A stretch of 64,000 bases of DNA from Aristolochia californica (taxonomy: Eukaryota > Streptophyta > Magnoliopsida > Piperales > Aristolochiaceae), in the NCBI GenBank assembly GCA_029961685.1, contig JARWKL010000009.1, positions 15,433,237 to 15,497,236 on the forward strand, given 5' to 3'. A program made the position numbers and the translations under genes. Within the stretch, counting starts at the first letter, position 1. Each line of letters begins with the position of its first letter. This document shows, in pieces, positions 9,490-22,600 of this stretch. The notes below the pieces were generated by a model that was given only the letters and a program-made list of their open reading frames with translations, did no database searches and was not told the DNA's origin.

Positions 9490-12400
9490 GACCTAGCGAT
9501 CATTGATCATTGTAAACTGATTTATCATGCGTAACGGGCCACATTTTTTTAAGGAATGACTTTTGGGTTGGGATTCAACACTCAGTTTAAAATTCCCTCG
9601 CCTCCCCTTTTCCCCACGATTGCAAAACCTGATATATAAAGACTAAAACGAGTTTTAAATCCCTAAAAATTACACAAACTATTTGGAAATATCTCTCTCC
9701 ATATTTGTGCATTGTGCATTTCCATTTTAGATGTGTACATTTTTCTTAAATCAAAACTTGAGTTTTCACTTTTTCCTTCATCTCGTAGACAAAAAACAGA
9801 ATAGATGACAACGAAATGAAAATTTTAGACTCTGTGTATGGAGAAAATTTAAAGCAATAACAAACGTAAGTAAAGAAAATTTATTCACACACCACAAATG
9901 AAGAAAAAAGTTTTCTCATCCAAGTTTGGGAAATTCCACTAGTTCAGCAACCCCAATAGGTTGGAATTTGATAAGAAAGGGATTTTTCTACACATGCTTT
10001 AAAAAACGGATATGCATGCTCGAAACATGTTAAAGTTGCAAATGACCCATGGATCCAAACCTTTCAAAAAGAATAAAAAACTTCTCATTAAATTCTCAAG
10101 TGAACGTGCGGTGGGATATTTAACCGAGTCAAACAAGCCATTATTTTGCCCATTAACGAAAAGCTGACCTAGCGATCATTGATCATTGTAAACTGATTTA
10201 TCATGCGTAACGGGCCACATTTTTTTAAGCAATGACTTTTGGGTTGGGATTCAAAACTCAGTTTAAAATTCCCTCGCCTCCCCTTTTCCCGACGATTGTA
10301 AAACCTGATATATAAAGTCTAAAACGAGTTTTAAATCCCTAAAAATTACACAAACTTTTTGGAAATATCTCTCTCCATATTTGTGCATTGTGCATTTCCA
10401 TTTTAGATGTGTACATTTTTCTTAAATCAAAACTTGAGTTTTCACTTTTTCCTTCATCTCGTAGACAAAAAACAGAATAGATGACAACGAAATGAAAATT
10501 TTAGACTCTGTGTACGGAGAAAATTTAAAGCAATAACAAACGTAAGAAAAGAAAATTTATTCACACACCACAAATGAAGAAAAAAGTTTTCTCATCCAAG
10601 TTTGGGAAATTCCACTAGTTCAGCAACCCCAATAGGTTGGAATTTGATAAGAAAGAGATTTTTCTACACATGCTTTAAAAAATGGATATGCATGGCTCGA
10701 AACATGTTAAAGTTGCAAATGACCCATGGATCCAAACCTTTCAAAAAGAATAAAAAACTTCTCATTAAATTCTCAAGTGAACGTGCGGTGGGATATTTAA
10801 CCGAGTCAAACAAGCCATTATTTTGCCCATTAACAAAAAGCTGACCTAGCGATCATTGATCATTGTAAACTGATTTATCATGCGTAACATGCCACATTTT
10901 TTTAAGGAATGACTTTTGGGTTGGGATTCAACACTCAGTTTAAAATTCCCTCGCCTCCCCTTTTCCCGACGATTGCAAAACCTGATATATAAAGACTAAA
11001 ACGAGTTTTAAATCCCTAAAAATTACACAAACTTTTTGGAAATATCTCTCTCCATATTTGTGCATTGTGCATTTCCATTTTAGATGTGTACATTTTTCTT
11101 AAATCAAAACTTGAGTTTTCACTTTTTCCTTCATCTCGTAGACAAAAAACAGAATAGATGACAACGAAATGAAAATTTTAGACTCTGTGTACGGAGAAAA
11201 TTTAAAGCAATAACAAACGTAAGTAAAGAAAATTTATTCACACACCACAAATGAAAAAAAAAGTTTTCTCATCCATGTTTGGGAAATTCCACTAGTTCAG
11301 CAACCCCAATAGGTTGGAATTTGATAAGAAAGAGATTTTTCTACACATGCTTTAAAAAATGGATATACATGGCTCGAAACATGTTAAAGTTGCAAATGAC
11401 CCATGGATCCAAACCTTTCAAAAAGAATAAAAAACTTCTCATTAATTCTCAAGTGAACATGCGGTGGGATATTTAACCGAGTCAAACAAGCCATTATTTT
11501 GCCCATTAACAAAAAGCTGACCTAGCGATCATTGATCATTGTAAACTGATTTATCATGCGTAACGGGCCACATTTTTTTAAGGAATGACTTTTGGGTTGG
11601 GATTCAACACTCAGTTTAAAATTCCCTCGCCTACCCTTTTACCGACGATTGCAAAACCTGATATATAAAAACTAAAACGAGTTTTAAATCCCTAAAAATT
11701 ACACAAACTTTTTGAAAATATCTCTCTCCATATTTGTGCATTGTGCATTTCCATTTTAGATGTGTACATTTTTCTTAAATCAAAACATGAGTTTTCACTT
11801 TTTCCTTCATCTCGTAGACAAAAAATAGAATAGATGACAACGAAATGAAAATTTTAGACTCTGTGTACGGAGAAAATTTAAAGCAATAACAAACGTAAGA
11901 AAAGAAAATTTATTCACACACCACAAATGAAGAAAAAAGTTTTCTCATCCAAGTTTGGGAAATTCCACTACTTCAGCAACCCCAATAGGTTGGAATTTGA
12001 TAAGAAAGAGATTTTTCTACACATGCTTTAAAAAATGGATATGCATGGCTCGAAACATGTTAAAGTTGCAAATGACCCATGGATCCAAACCTTTCAAAAA
12101 GAATAAAAAACTTCTCATTAAATTCTCAAGTGAACGTGCGGTGGGATATTTAACCGAGTCAAACAAGCCATTATTTTGCCCATTAACAAAAAGCTGACCT
12201 AGCGATCATTGATCATTGTAAACTGATTTATCATGCGTAACGGGCCACATTTTTTTAAGGAATGACTTTTGGGTTGGGATTCAACACTCAGTTTAAAATT
12301 CCCTCGCCTCCCCTTTCCCCGACGATTGCAAACCTTGATATATAAAGACTAAAACGAGTTTTAAATCCCTATAAAATTACACAAACTTTTTGGAAATATC

Positions 12401-14226
12401 TCTCTCCATATTAGTGCATTGTGCATTTCCATTTTAGATGTGTACATTTTTCTTAAATCAAAACTTGAATTTTCACTTTTTCCTTCATCTCGTAGACAAA
12501 AAACAGAATACATGACAACGAAATGAAAATTTTAGACTCTGTGTACGGAGAAAATTTAAAGCAATAACAAACGTAAGTAAAGAAAATTTATTCACACACC
12601 ACAAATGAAGAAAAAAATTTTCTCATCCAAGTTTGGGAAATTCCACTAGTTCAGCAACCCCAATAGGTTGGAATTTGATAAGAAAGAGATTTTTCTACAC
12701 ATGCTTTAAAAAATGGATATGCATGGCTCGAAACATGTTAAAGTTGCAAATGACCCATGGATCCAAACCTTTCAAAAAGAATAAAAAACTTCTCATTAAA
12801 TTCTCAAGTGAACGTGCGGTGGGATATTTAACCGAGTCAAACAAGCCATTATTTTGCCCATTAACAAAAAGCTGACCTAGCGATCATTGATCATTGTAAA
12901 CTGATTTATCATGCGTAACATGCCACATTTTTTTAAGGAATGACTTTTGGGTTGGGATTCAACACTCAGTTTAAAATTCCCTCGCCTCCCCTTTTCCCGA
13001 CGATTGCAAAACCTGATATATAAAGACTAAAACGAGTTTTAAATCCCTAAAAATTACACAAACTTTTTGGAAATATCTCTCTCCATATTTGTGCATTGTG
13101 CATTTCCATTTTAGATGTGTACATTTTTCTTAAATCAAAACTTGAGTTTTCACTTTTTCCTTCATCTCGTAGACAAAAAACAGAATAGATGACAACGAAA
13201 TGAAAATTTTAGACTCTGTGTACGGAGAAAATTTAAAGCAATAACAAACGTAAGTAAAGAAAATTTATTCACACACCACAAATGAAAAAAAAAGTTTTCT
13301 CATCCAAGTTTGGGAAATTCCACTAGTTCAGCAACCCCAATAGGTTGGAATTTGATAAGAAAGAGATTTTTCTACACATGCTTTAAAAAATGGATATGCA
13401 TGGCTCGAAACATGTTAAAGTTGCAAATGACCCATGGATCCAAACCTTTCAAAAAGAATAAAAAACTTCTCATTAAATTCTCAAGTGAACGTGCGGTGGG
13501 ATATTTAACCGAGTCAAACAAGCCATTATTTTGCCCATTAACGAAAAGCTGACCTAGCGTCATTGATCACTGTAAACTGATTTATCATGCGTAACGGTCC
13601 ACATTTTTTTAAGGAATGACTTTTGGGTTGGGATTCAACACTCAGTTTAAAATTCCCTCGCCTCCCCTTTTCCCGACGATTGCAAAACCTGATATATAAA
13701 GACTAAAACGAGTTTTAAACCCCTATAAAATTACACAAACTTTTTGGAAATATCTCTCTCCATATTTGTGCATTGTGCATTTCCATTTTAGATGTGTACA
13801 TTTTTCTTAAATCAAAACTTGAGTTTTCACTTTTTCCTTCATCTCGTAGACAAAAAACAGAATAGATGACAACGAAACGAAAATTTTAGACTCTGTGTAT
13901 GGAGAAAATTTAAAGCAACAACAAACGTAAGTAAATAAAATTTATTCACACACCAAAAATAAAGAAAAAAGTTTCTTCATCCAAGTTTGGGAAATTCCAC
14001 TAGTTCAGCAACCCCAATAGGTTGGAATTTGATAAGAAAGAGATTTTTCTAAACATGCTTTAAAAAATGGATATGCATGGCTCGAAACATGTTAAAGTTG
14101 CAAATGACCCATGGATCCAAACCTTTCAAAAAGAATAAAAAACTTCTCATTAATTCTCAAGTGAACGTGCGGTGGGATATTTAACCGAGTCAAACAAGCC
14201 ATTATTTTGCCCATTAACAAAAAGCT
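9490..14226. repeat. HOR 3: seven monomers, A-B-H-I-E-F-G, 4737 bp
   Basis: Anchors at 9926, 10602, 11279, 11955, 12633, 13310 and 13987 are each exactly 4737 bp after their counterparts in HOR 2, so no net indel separates the two units. Distinguishing changes are few: CCACTACTTC in the I monomer (shared with later I copies but not the previous one), CATATTAGTGC and GAATACATGAC in E, and a nine-A run before GTTTTCTC in F. This near identity indicates recent tandem duplication or strong homogenisation. Confidence 0.87.
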
Positions 14227-17200
14227 GACCTAGCGATCATTGATCATTGTAAACTGATTTATCATGCGTAACGGGCCACATTTTTTTAAGGAATGACTTT
14301 TGGGTTGGGATTCAACACTCAGTTTAAAATTCCCTCGCCTCCCCTTTTCCCCACGATTGCAAAACCTGATATATAAAGACTAAAACGAGTTTTAAATCCC
14401 TAAAAATTACACAAACTATTTGGAAATATCTCTCTCCATATTTGTGCATTGTGCATTTCCATTTTAGATGTGTACATTTTTCTTAAATCAAAACTTGAGT
14501 TTTCACTTTTTCCTTCATCTCGTAGACAAAAAACAGAATAGATGACAACGAAATGAAAATTTTAGACTCTGTGTATGGAGAAAATTTAAAGCAATAACAA
14601 ACGTAAGTAAAGAAAATTTATTCACACACCACAAATGAAGAAAAAAGTTTTCTCATCCAAGTTTGGGAAATTCCACTAGTTCAGCAACCCCAATAGGTTG
14701 GAATTTGATAAGAAAGGGATTTTTCTACACATGCTTTAAAAAACGGATATGCATGCTCGAAACATGTTAAAGTTGCAAATGACCCATGGATCCAAACCTT
14801 TCAAAAAGAATAAAAAACTTCTCATTAAATTCTCAAGTGAACGTGCGGTGGGATATTTAACCGAGTCAAACAAGCCATTATTTTGCCCATTAACGAAAAG
14901 CTGACCTAGCGATCATTGATCATTGTAAACTGATTTATCATGCGTAACGGGCCACATTTTTTTAAGCAATGACTTTTGGGTTGGGATTCAAAACTCAGTT
15001 TAAAATTCCCTCGCCTCCCCTTTTCCCGACGATTGTAAAACCTGATATATAAAGTCTAAAACGAGTTTTAAATCCCTAAAAATTACACAAACTTTTTGGA
15101 AATATCTCTCTCCATATTTGTGCATTGTGCATTTCCATTTTAGATGTGTACATTTTTCTTAAATCAAAACTTGAGTTTTCACTTTTTCCTTCATCTCGTA
15201 GACAAAAAACAGAATAGATGACAACGAAATGAAAATTTTAGACTCTGTGTACGGAGAAAATTTAAAGCAATAACAAACGTAAGAAAAGAAAATTTATTCA
15301 CACACCACAAATGAAGAAAAAAGTTTTCTCATCCAAGTTTGGGAAATTCCACTAGTTCAGCAACCCCAATAGGTTGGAATTTGATAAGAAAGAGATTTTT
15401 CTACACATGCTTTAAAAAATGGATATGCATGGCTCGAAACATGTTAAAGTTGCAAATGACCCATGGATCCAAACCTTTCAAAAAGAATAAAAAACTTCTC
15501 ATTAAATTCTCAAGTGAACGTGCGGTGGGATATTTAACCGAGTCAAACAAGCCATTATTTTGCCCATTAACAAAAAGCTGACCTAGCGATCATTGATCAT
15601 TGTAAACTGATTTATCATGCGTAACATGCCACATTTTTTTAAGGAATGACTTTTGGGTTGGGATTCAACACTCAGTTTAAAATTCCCTCGCCTCCCCTTT
15701 TCCCGACGATTGCAAAACCTGATATATAAAGACTAAAACGAGTTTTAAATCCCTAAAAATTACACAAACTTTTTGGAAATATCTCTCTCCATATTTGTGC
15801 ATTGTGCATTTCCATTTTAGATGTGTACATTTTTCTTAAATCAAAACTTGAGTTTTCACTTTTTCCTTCATCTCGTAGACAAAAAACAGAATAGATGACA
15901 ACGAAATGAAAATTTTAGACTCTGTGTACGGAGAAAATTTAAAGCAATAACAAACGTAAGTAAAGAAAATTTATTCACACACCACAAATGAAAAAAAAAG
16001 TTTTCTCATCCATGTTTGGGAAATTCCACTAGTTCAGCAACCCCAATAGGTTGGAATTTGATAAGAAAGAGATTTTTCTACACATGCTTTAAAAAATGGA
16101 TATACATGGCTCGAAACATGTTAAAGTTGCAAATGACCCATGGATCCAAACCTTTCAAAAAGAATAAAAAACTTCTCATTAATTCTCAAGTGAACATGCG
16201 GTGGGATATTTAACCGAGTCAAACAAGCCATTATTTTGCCCATTAACAAAAAGCTGACCTAGCGATCATTGATCATTGTAAACTGATTTATCATGCGTAA
16301 CGGGCCACATTTTTTTAAGGAATGACTTTGGGTTGGGATTCAACACTCAGTTTAAAATTCCCTCGCCTACCCTTTTACCGACGATTGCAAAACCTGATAT
16401 ATAAAAACTAAAACGAGTTTTAAATCCCTAAAAATTACACAAACTTTTTGAAAATATCTCTCTCCATATTTGTGCATTGTGCATTTCCATTTTAGATGTG
16501 TACATTTTTCTTAAATCAAAACATGAGTTTTCACTTTTTCCTTCATCTCGTAGACAAAAAATAGAATAGATGACAACGAAATGAAAATTTTAGACTCTGT
16601 GTACGGAGAAAATTTAAAGCAATAACAAACGTAAGAAAAGAAAATTTATTCACACACCACAAATGAAGAAAAAAGTTTTCTCATCCAAGTTTGGGAAATT
16701 CCACTACTTCAGCAACCCCAATAGGTTGGAATTTGATAAGAAAGAGATTTTTCTACACATGCTTTAAAAAATGGATATGCATGGCTCGAAACATGTTAAA
16801 GTTTCAAATGACCCATGGATCCAAACCTTTCAAAAAGAATAAAAAACTTCTCATTAAATTCTCAAGTGAACGTGCGGTGGGATATTTAACCGAGTCAAAC
16901 AAGCCATTATTTTGCCCATTAACAAAAAGCTGACCTAGCGATCATTGATCATTGTAAACTGATTTATCATGCGTAACGGGCCACATTTTTTTAAGGAATG
17001 ACTTTTGGGTTGGGATTCAACACTCAGTTTAAAATTCCCTCGCCTCCCCTTTCCCCGACGATTGCAAACCTTGATATATAAAGACTAAAACGAGTTTTAA
17101 ATCCCTATAAAATTACACAAACTTTTTGGAAATATCTCTCTCCATATTTGTGCATTGTGCATTTCCATTTTAGATGTGTACATTTTTCTTAAATCAAAAC

Positions 17201-19638
17201 TTGAATTTTCACTTTTTCCTTCATCTCGTAGACAAAAAACAGAATAGATGACAACGAAATGAAAATTTTAGACTCTGTGTACGGAGAAAATTTAAAGCAA
17301 TAACAAACGTAAGTAAAGAAAATTTATTCACACACCACAAATGAAGAAAAAAATTTTCTCATCCAAGTTTGGGAAATTCCACTAGTTCAGCAACCCCAAT
17401 AGGTTGGAATTTGATAAGAAAGAGATTTTTCTACACATGCTTTAAAAAATGGATATGCATGGCTCGAAACATGTTAAAGTTGCAAATGACCCATGGATCC
17501 AAACCTTTCAAAAAGAATAAAAAACTTCTCATTAAATTCTCAAGTGAACGTGCGGTGGGATATTTAACCGAGTCAAACAAGCCATTATTTTGCCCATTAA
17601 CAAAAAGCTGACCTAGCGATCATTGATCATTGTAAACTGATTTATCATGCGTAACATGCCACATTTTTTTAAGGAATGACTTTTGGGTTGGGATTCAACA
17701 CTCAGTTTAAAATTCCCTCGCCTCCCCTTTTCCCGACGATTGCAAAACCTGATATATAAAGACTAAAACGAGTTTTAAATCCCTAAAAATTACACAAACT
17801 TTTTGGAAATATCTCTCTCCATATTTGTGCATTGTGCATTTCCATTTTAGATGTGTACATTTTTCTTAAATCAAAACTTGAGTTTTCACTTTTTCCTTCA
17901 TCTCGTAGACAAAAAACAGAATAGATGACAACGAAATGAAAATTTTAGACTCTGTGTACGGAGAAAATTTAAAGCAATAACAAACGTAAGTAAAGAAAAT
18001 TTATTCACACACCACAAATGAAAAAAAAAGTTTTCTCATCCATGTTTTGGAAATTCCACTAGTTCAGCAACCCCAATAGGTTGGAATTTGATAAGAAAGA
18101 GATTTTTCTACACATGCTTTAAAAAATGGATATGCATGGCTCGAAACATGTTAAAGTTGCAAATGACCCATGGATCCAAACCTTTCAAAAAGAATAAAAA
18201 ACTTCTCATTAATTCTCAAGTGAACATGCGGTGGGATATTTAACCGAGTCAAACAAGCCATTATTTTGCCCATTAACAAAAAGCTGACCTAGTGATCATT
18301 GATCATTGTAAACTGATTTATCATGCGTAACGGGCCACATTTTTTTAAGGAATGACTTTTGGGTTGGGATTCAACACTCAGTTTAAAATTCCCTCGCCTA
18401 CCCTTTTACCGACGATTGCAAAACCTGATATATAAAAACTAAAACGAGTTTTAAATCCCTAAAAATTACACAAACTTTTTGGAAATATCTCTCTCCATAT
18501 TTGTGCATTGTGCATTTCCATTTTAGATGTGTACATTTTTCTTAAATCAAAACATGAGTTTTCACTTTTTCCTTCATCTCGTAGACAAAAAATAGAATAG
18601 ATGACAACGAAATGAAAATTTTAGACTCTGTGTACGGAGAAAATTTAAAGCAATAACAAACGTCAGAAAAGAAAATTTATTCACACACCACAAATGAAGA
18701 AAAAAGTTTTCTCATCCAAGTTTGGGAAATTCCACTACTTCAGCAACCCCAATAGGTTGGAATTTGATAAGAAAGAGATTTTTCTACACATGCTTTAAAA
18801 AATGGATATGCATGGCTCGAAACATGTTAAAGTTGCAAATGACCCATGGATCCAAACCTTTCAAAAAGAATAAAAAACTTCTCATTAAATTCTCAAGTGA
18901 ACGTGCGGTGGGATATTTAACCGAGTCAAACAAGCCATTATTTTGCCCATTAACGAAAAGCTGACCTAGCGTCATTGATCATTGTAAACTGATTTATCAT
19001 GCGTAACGGTCCACATTTTTTTAAGGAATGACTTTTGGGTTGGGATTCAACACTCAGTTTAAAATTCCCTCGCCTCCCCTTTTCCCGACGATTGCAAAAC
19101 CTGATATATAAAGACTAAAACGAGTTTTAAACCCCTATAAAATTACACAAACTTTTTGGAAATATCTCTCTCCATATTTGTGCATTGTGCATTTCCATTT
19201 TAGATGTGTACATTTTTCTTAAATCAAAACTTGAGTTTTCACTTTTTCCTTCATCTCGTAGACAAAAAACAGAATAGATGACAACGAAACGAAAATTTTA
19301 GACTCTGTGTATGGAGAAAATTTAAAGCAACAACAAACGTAAGTAAATAAAATTTATTCACACACCAAAAATAAAGAAAAAAGTTTCTTCATCCAAGTTT
19401 GGGAAATTCCACTAGTTCAGCAACCCCAATAGGTTGGAATTTGATAAGAAAGAGATTTTTCTAAACATGCTTTAAAAAATGGATATGCATGGCTCGAAAC
19501 ATGTTAAAGTTGCAAATGACCCATGGATCCAAACCTTTCAAAAAGAATAAAAAACTTCTCATTAATTCTCAAGTGAATGTGCGGTGGGATATTTAACCGA
19601 GTCAAACAAGCCATTATTTTGCCCATTAACAAAAAGCT
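14227..19638. repeat. HOR 4: eight monomers, A-B-H-I-E-H-I/F-G
   Basis: Anchors are 14663, 15339, 16016, 16691, 17369, 18046, 18722 and 19399. The first five monomers continue the 4737-bp register of HORs 2 and 3, minus one base lost near 16327 (GACTTTGGG instead of GACTTTTGGG). Where F is expected, a second H-I pair occurs instead: an H copy with CATGTTTTGG and ATGCATGGC, then an I copy with AAACATGAG and CCACTACTTC whose 3' end reads AACGAAAAGC and GCGTCATTG like an F copy. The unit is therefore one monomer longer. The I copy has a unique AACGTCAGAAAAG. The final G has AGTGAATGTGCGG. Confidence 0.83.
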
Positions 19639-22600
19639 GACCTAGCGATCATTGATCATTGTAAACTGATTTATCATGCGTAACGGGCCACATTTTTTTA
19701 AGGAATGACTTTTGGGTTGGGATTCGACACTCAGTTTAAAATTCCCTCGCCTCCCCTTTTCCCCACGATTGCAAAACCTGATATATAAAGACTAAAACGA
19801 GTTTTAAATCCCTAAAAATTACACAAACTATTTGGAAATATCTCTCTCCATATTTGTGCATTGTGCATTTCCATTTTAGATGTGTACATTTTTCTTAAAT
19901 CAAAACTTGAGTTTTCACTTTTTCCTTCATCTCGTAGACAAAAAACAGAATAGATGACAACGAAATGAAAATTTTAGACTCTGTGTATGGAGAAAATTTA
20001 AAGCAATAACAAACGTAAGTAAAGAAAATTTATTCACACACCACAAATGAAGAAAAAAGTTTTCTCATCCAAGTTTGGGAAATTCCACTAGTTCAGCAAC
20101 CCCAATAGGTTGGAATTTGATAAGAAAGGGATTTTTCTACACATGCTTTAAAAAACGGATATGCATGCTCGAAACTTGTTAAAGTTGCAAATGACCCATG
20201 GATCCAAACCTTTCAAAAAGAATAAAAAACTTCTCATTAAATTCTCAAGTGAACGTGCGGTGGGATATTTAACCGAGTCAAACAAGCCATTATTTTGCCC
20301 ATTAACGAAAAGCTGACCTAGCGATCATTGATCATTGTAAACTGATTTATCATGCGTAACGGGCCACATTTTTTTAAGCAATGACTTTTGGGTTGGGATT
20401 CAAAACTCAGTTTAAAATTCCCTCGCCTCCCCTTTTCCCGACGATTGTAAAACCTGATATATAAAGTCTAAAACGAGTTTTAAATCCCTAAAAATTACAC
20501 AAACTTTTTGGAAATATCTCTCTCCATATTTGTGCATTGTGCATTTCCATTTTAGAAGTGTACATTTTTCTTAAATCAAAACTTGAGTTTTCACTTTTTC
20601 CTTCATCTCGTAGACAAAAAACAGAATAGATGACAACGAAATGAAAATTTTAGACTCTGTGTACGGAGAAAATTTAAAGCAATAACAAACGTAAGAAAAG
20701 AAAATTTATTCACACACCACAAATGAAGAAAAAAGTTTTCGCATCCAAGTTTGGGAAATTCCACTAGTTCAGCAACCCCAATAGGTTGGAATTTGATAAG
20801 AAAGAGATTTTTCTACACATGCTTTAAAAAATGGATATGCATGGCTCGAAACATGTTAAAGTTGCAAATGACCCATGGATCCAAACCTTTCAAAAAGAAT
20901 AAAAAACTTCTCATTAAATTCTCAAGTGAACGTGCGGTGGGATATTTAACCGAGTCAAACAAGCCATTATTTTGCCTATTAACGAAAAGCTGACCTAGCG
21001 TCATTGATCATTGTAAACTGATTTATCATGCGTAACGGGCCACATTTTTTTAAGGAATGACTTTTGGGTTGGGATTCAACACTCAGTTTAAAATTCCCTC
21101 GCCTCCCCTTTTCCCGACGATTGCAAAACCTGATATATAAAGACTAAAACGAGTTTTAAATCCCGATAAAATTACACAAACTTTTTGGAAATATCTCTCT
21201 CCATATTTGTGCATTGTGCATTTCCATTTTAGATGTGTACATTTTTCTTAAATCAAAACTTGAGTTTTCACTTTTTCCTTCATCTCGTAGACAAAAAACA
21301 GAATAGATGACAACGAAATGAAAATTTTAGACTCTGTGTACGGAGAAAATTTAAAGCAATAACAAACGTAAGTAAAGAAAATTTATTCACACACCACAAA
21401 TGAAGAAAAAAGTTTTCTCATCCAAGTTTGGGAAATTCCACTAGTTCAGCAACCCCAATAGGTTGGAATTTGATAAGAAAGGGATTTTTCTACACATGCT
21501 TTAAAAAATGGATATGCATGCTCGAAACATGTTAAAGTTGCAAATGACCCATGGATCCAAACCTTTCAAAAAGAATAAAAAACTTCTCATTAAATTCTCA
21601 AGTGAACGTGCGGTGGGATATTTAACCGAGTCAAACAAGCCATTATTTTGCCCATTAACGAAAAGCTGACCTAGCGATCATTGATCATTGTAAACTGATT
21701 TATCATGCGTAACGGGCCACATTTTTTTAAGCAATGACTTTTGGGTTGGGATTCAAAACTCAGTTTAAAATTCCCTCGCCTCCCCTTTTCCCGACGATTG
21801 TAAAACCTGATATATAAAGTCTAAAAAGAGTTTTAAATCCCTAAAAATTACACAAACTTTTTGGAAATAACTCTCTCCATATTTGTGCATTGTGCATTTC
21901 CATTTTAGTTGTGTACATTTTTCTTAAATCAAAACTTGAGTTTTCACTTTTTCCTTCATCTCGTAGACAAAAAACAGAATAGATGACAACGAAATGAAAA
22001 TTTTAGACTCTGTGTACGGAGAAAATTTAAAGCAATAACAAACGTAAGTAAAGAAAATTTATTCACACACCACAAATGAAGAAAAAAGTTTTCTCATCCA
22101 AGTTTGGGAAATTCCACTAGTTCAGCAACCCCAATAGGTTGGAATTTGATAAGAAAGAGATTTTTCTACACATGCTTTAAAAAATGGATATGCATGGCTC
22201 GAAACATGTTAAAGTTGCAAATGACCCATGGATCCAAACCTTTCAAAAAGAATTAAAAACTTCTCCTTAAATTCTCAAGTGAACGTGCGGTGGGATATTT
22301 AACCGAGTCAAACAAGCCATTATTTTGCCCATTAACAAAAAGCTGACCTAGCGATCATTGATCATTGTAAACTGATTTATCATGCGTAACGGGCCACATT
22401 TTTTTAAGGAATGACTTTTGGGTTGGGATTCAACACTCAGTTTAAAATTCCCTCGCCTCCCCTTTCCCCGACGATTGCAAACCTTGATATATAAAGACTA
22501 AAACGAGTTTTAAATCCCTATAAAATTACACAAACTTTTTGGAAATATCTCTCTCCATATTTGTGCATTGTGCATTTCCATTTTAGATGTGTACATTTTT

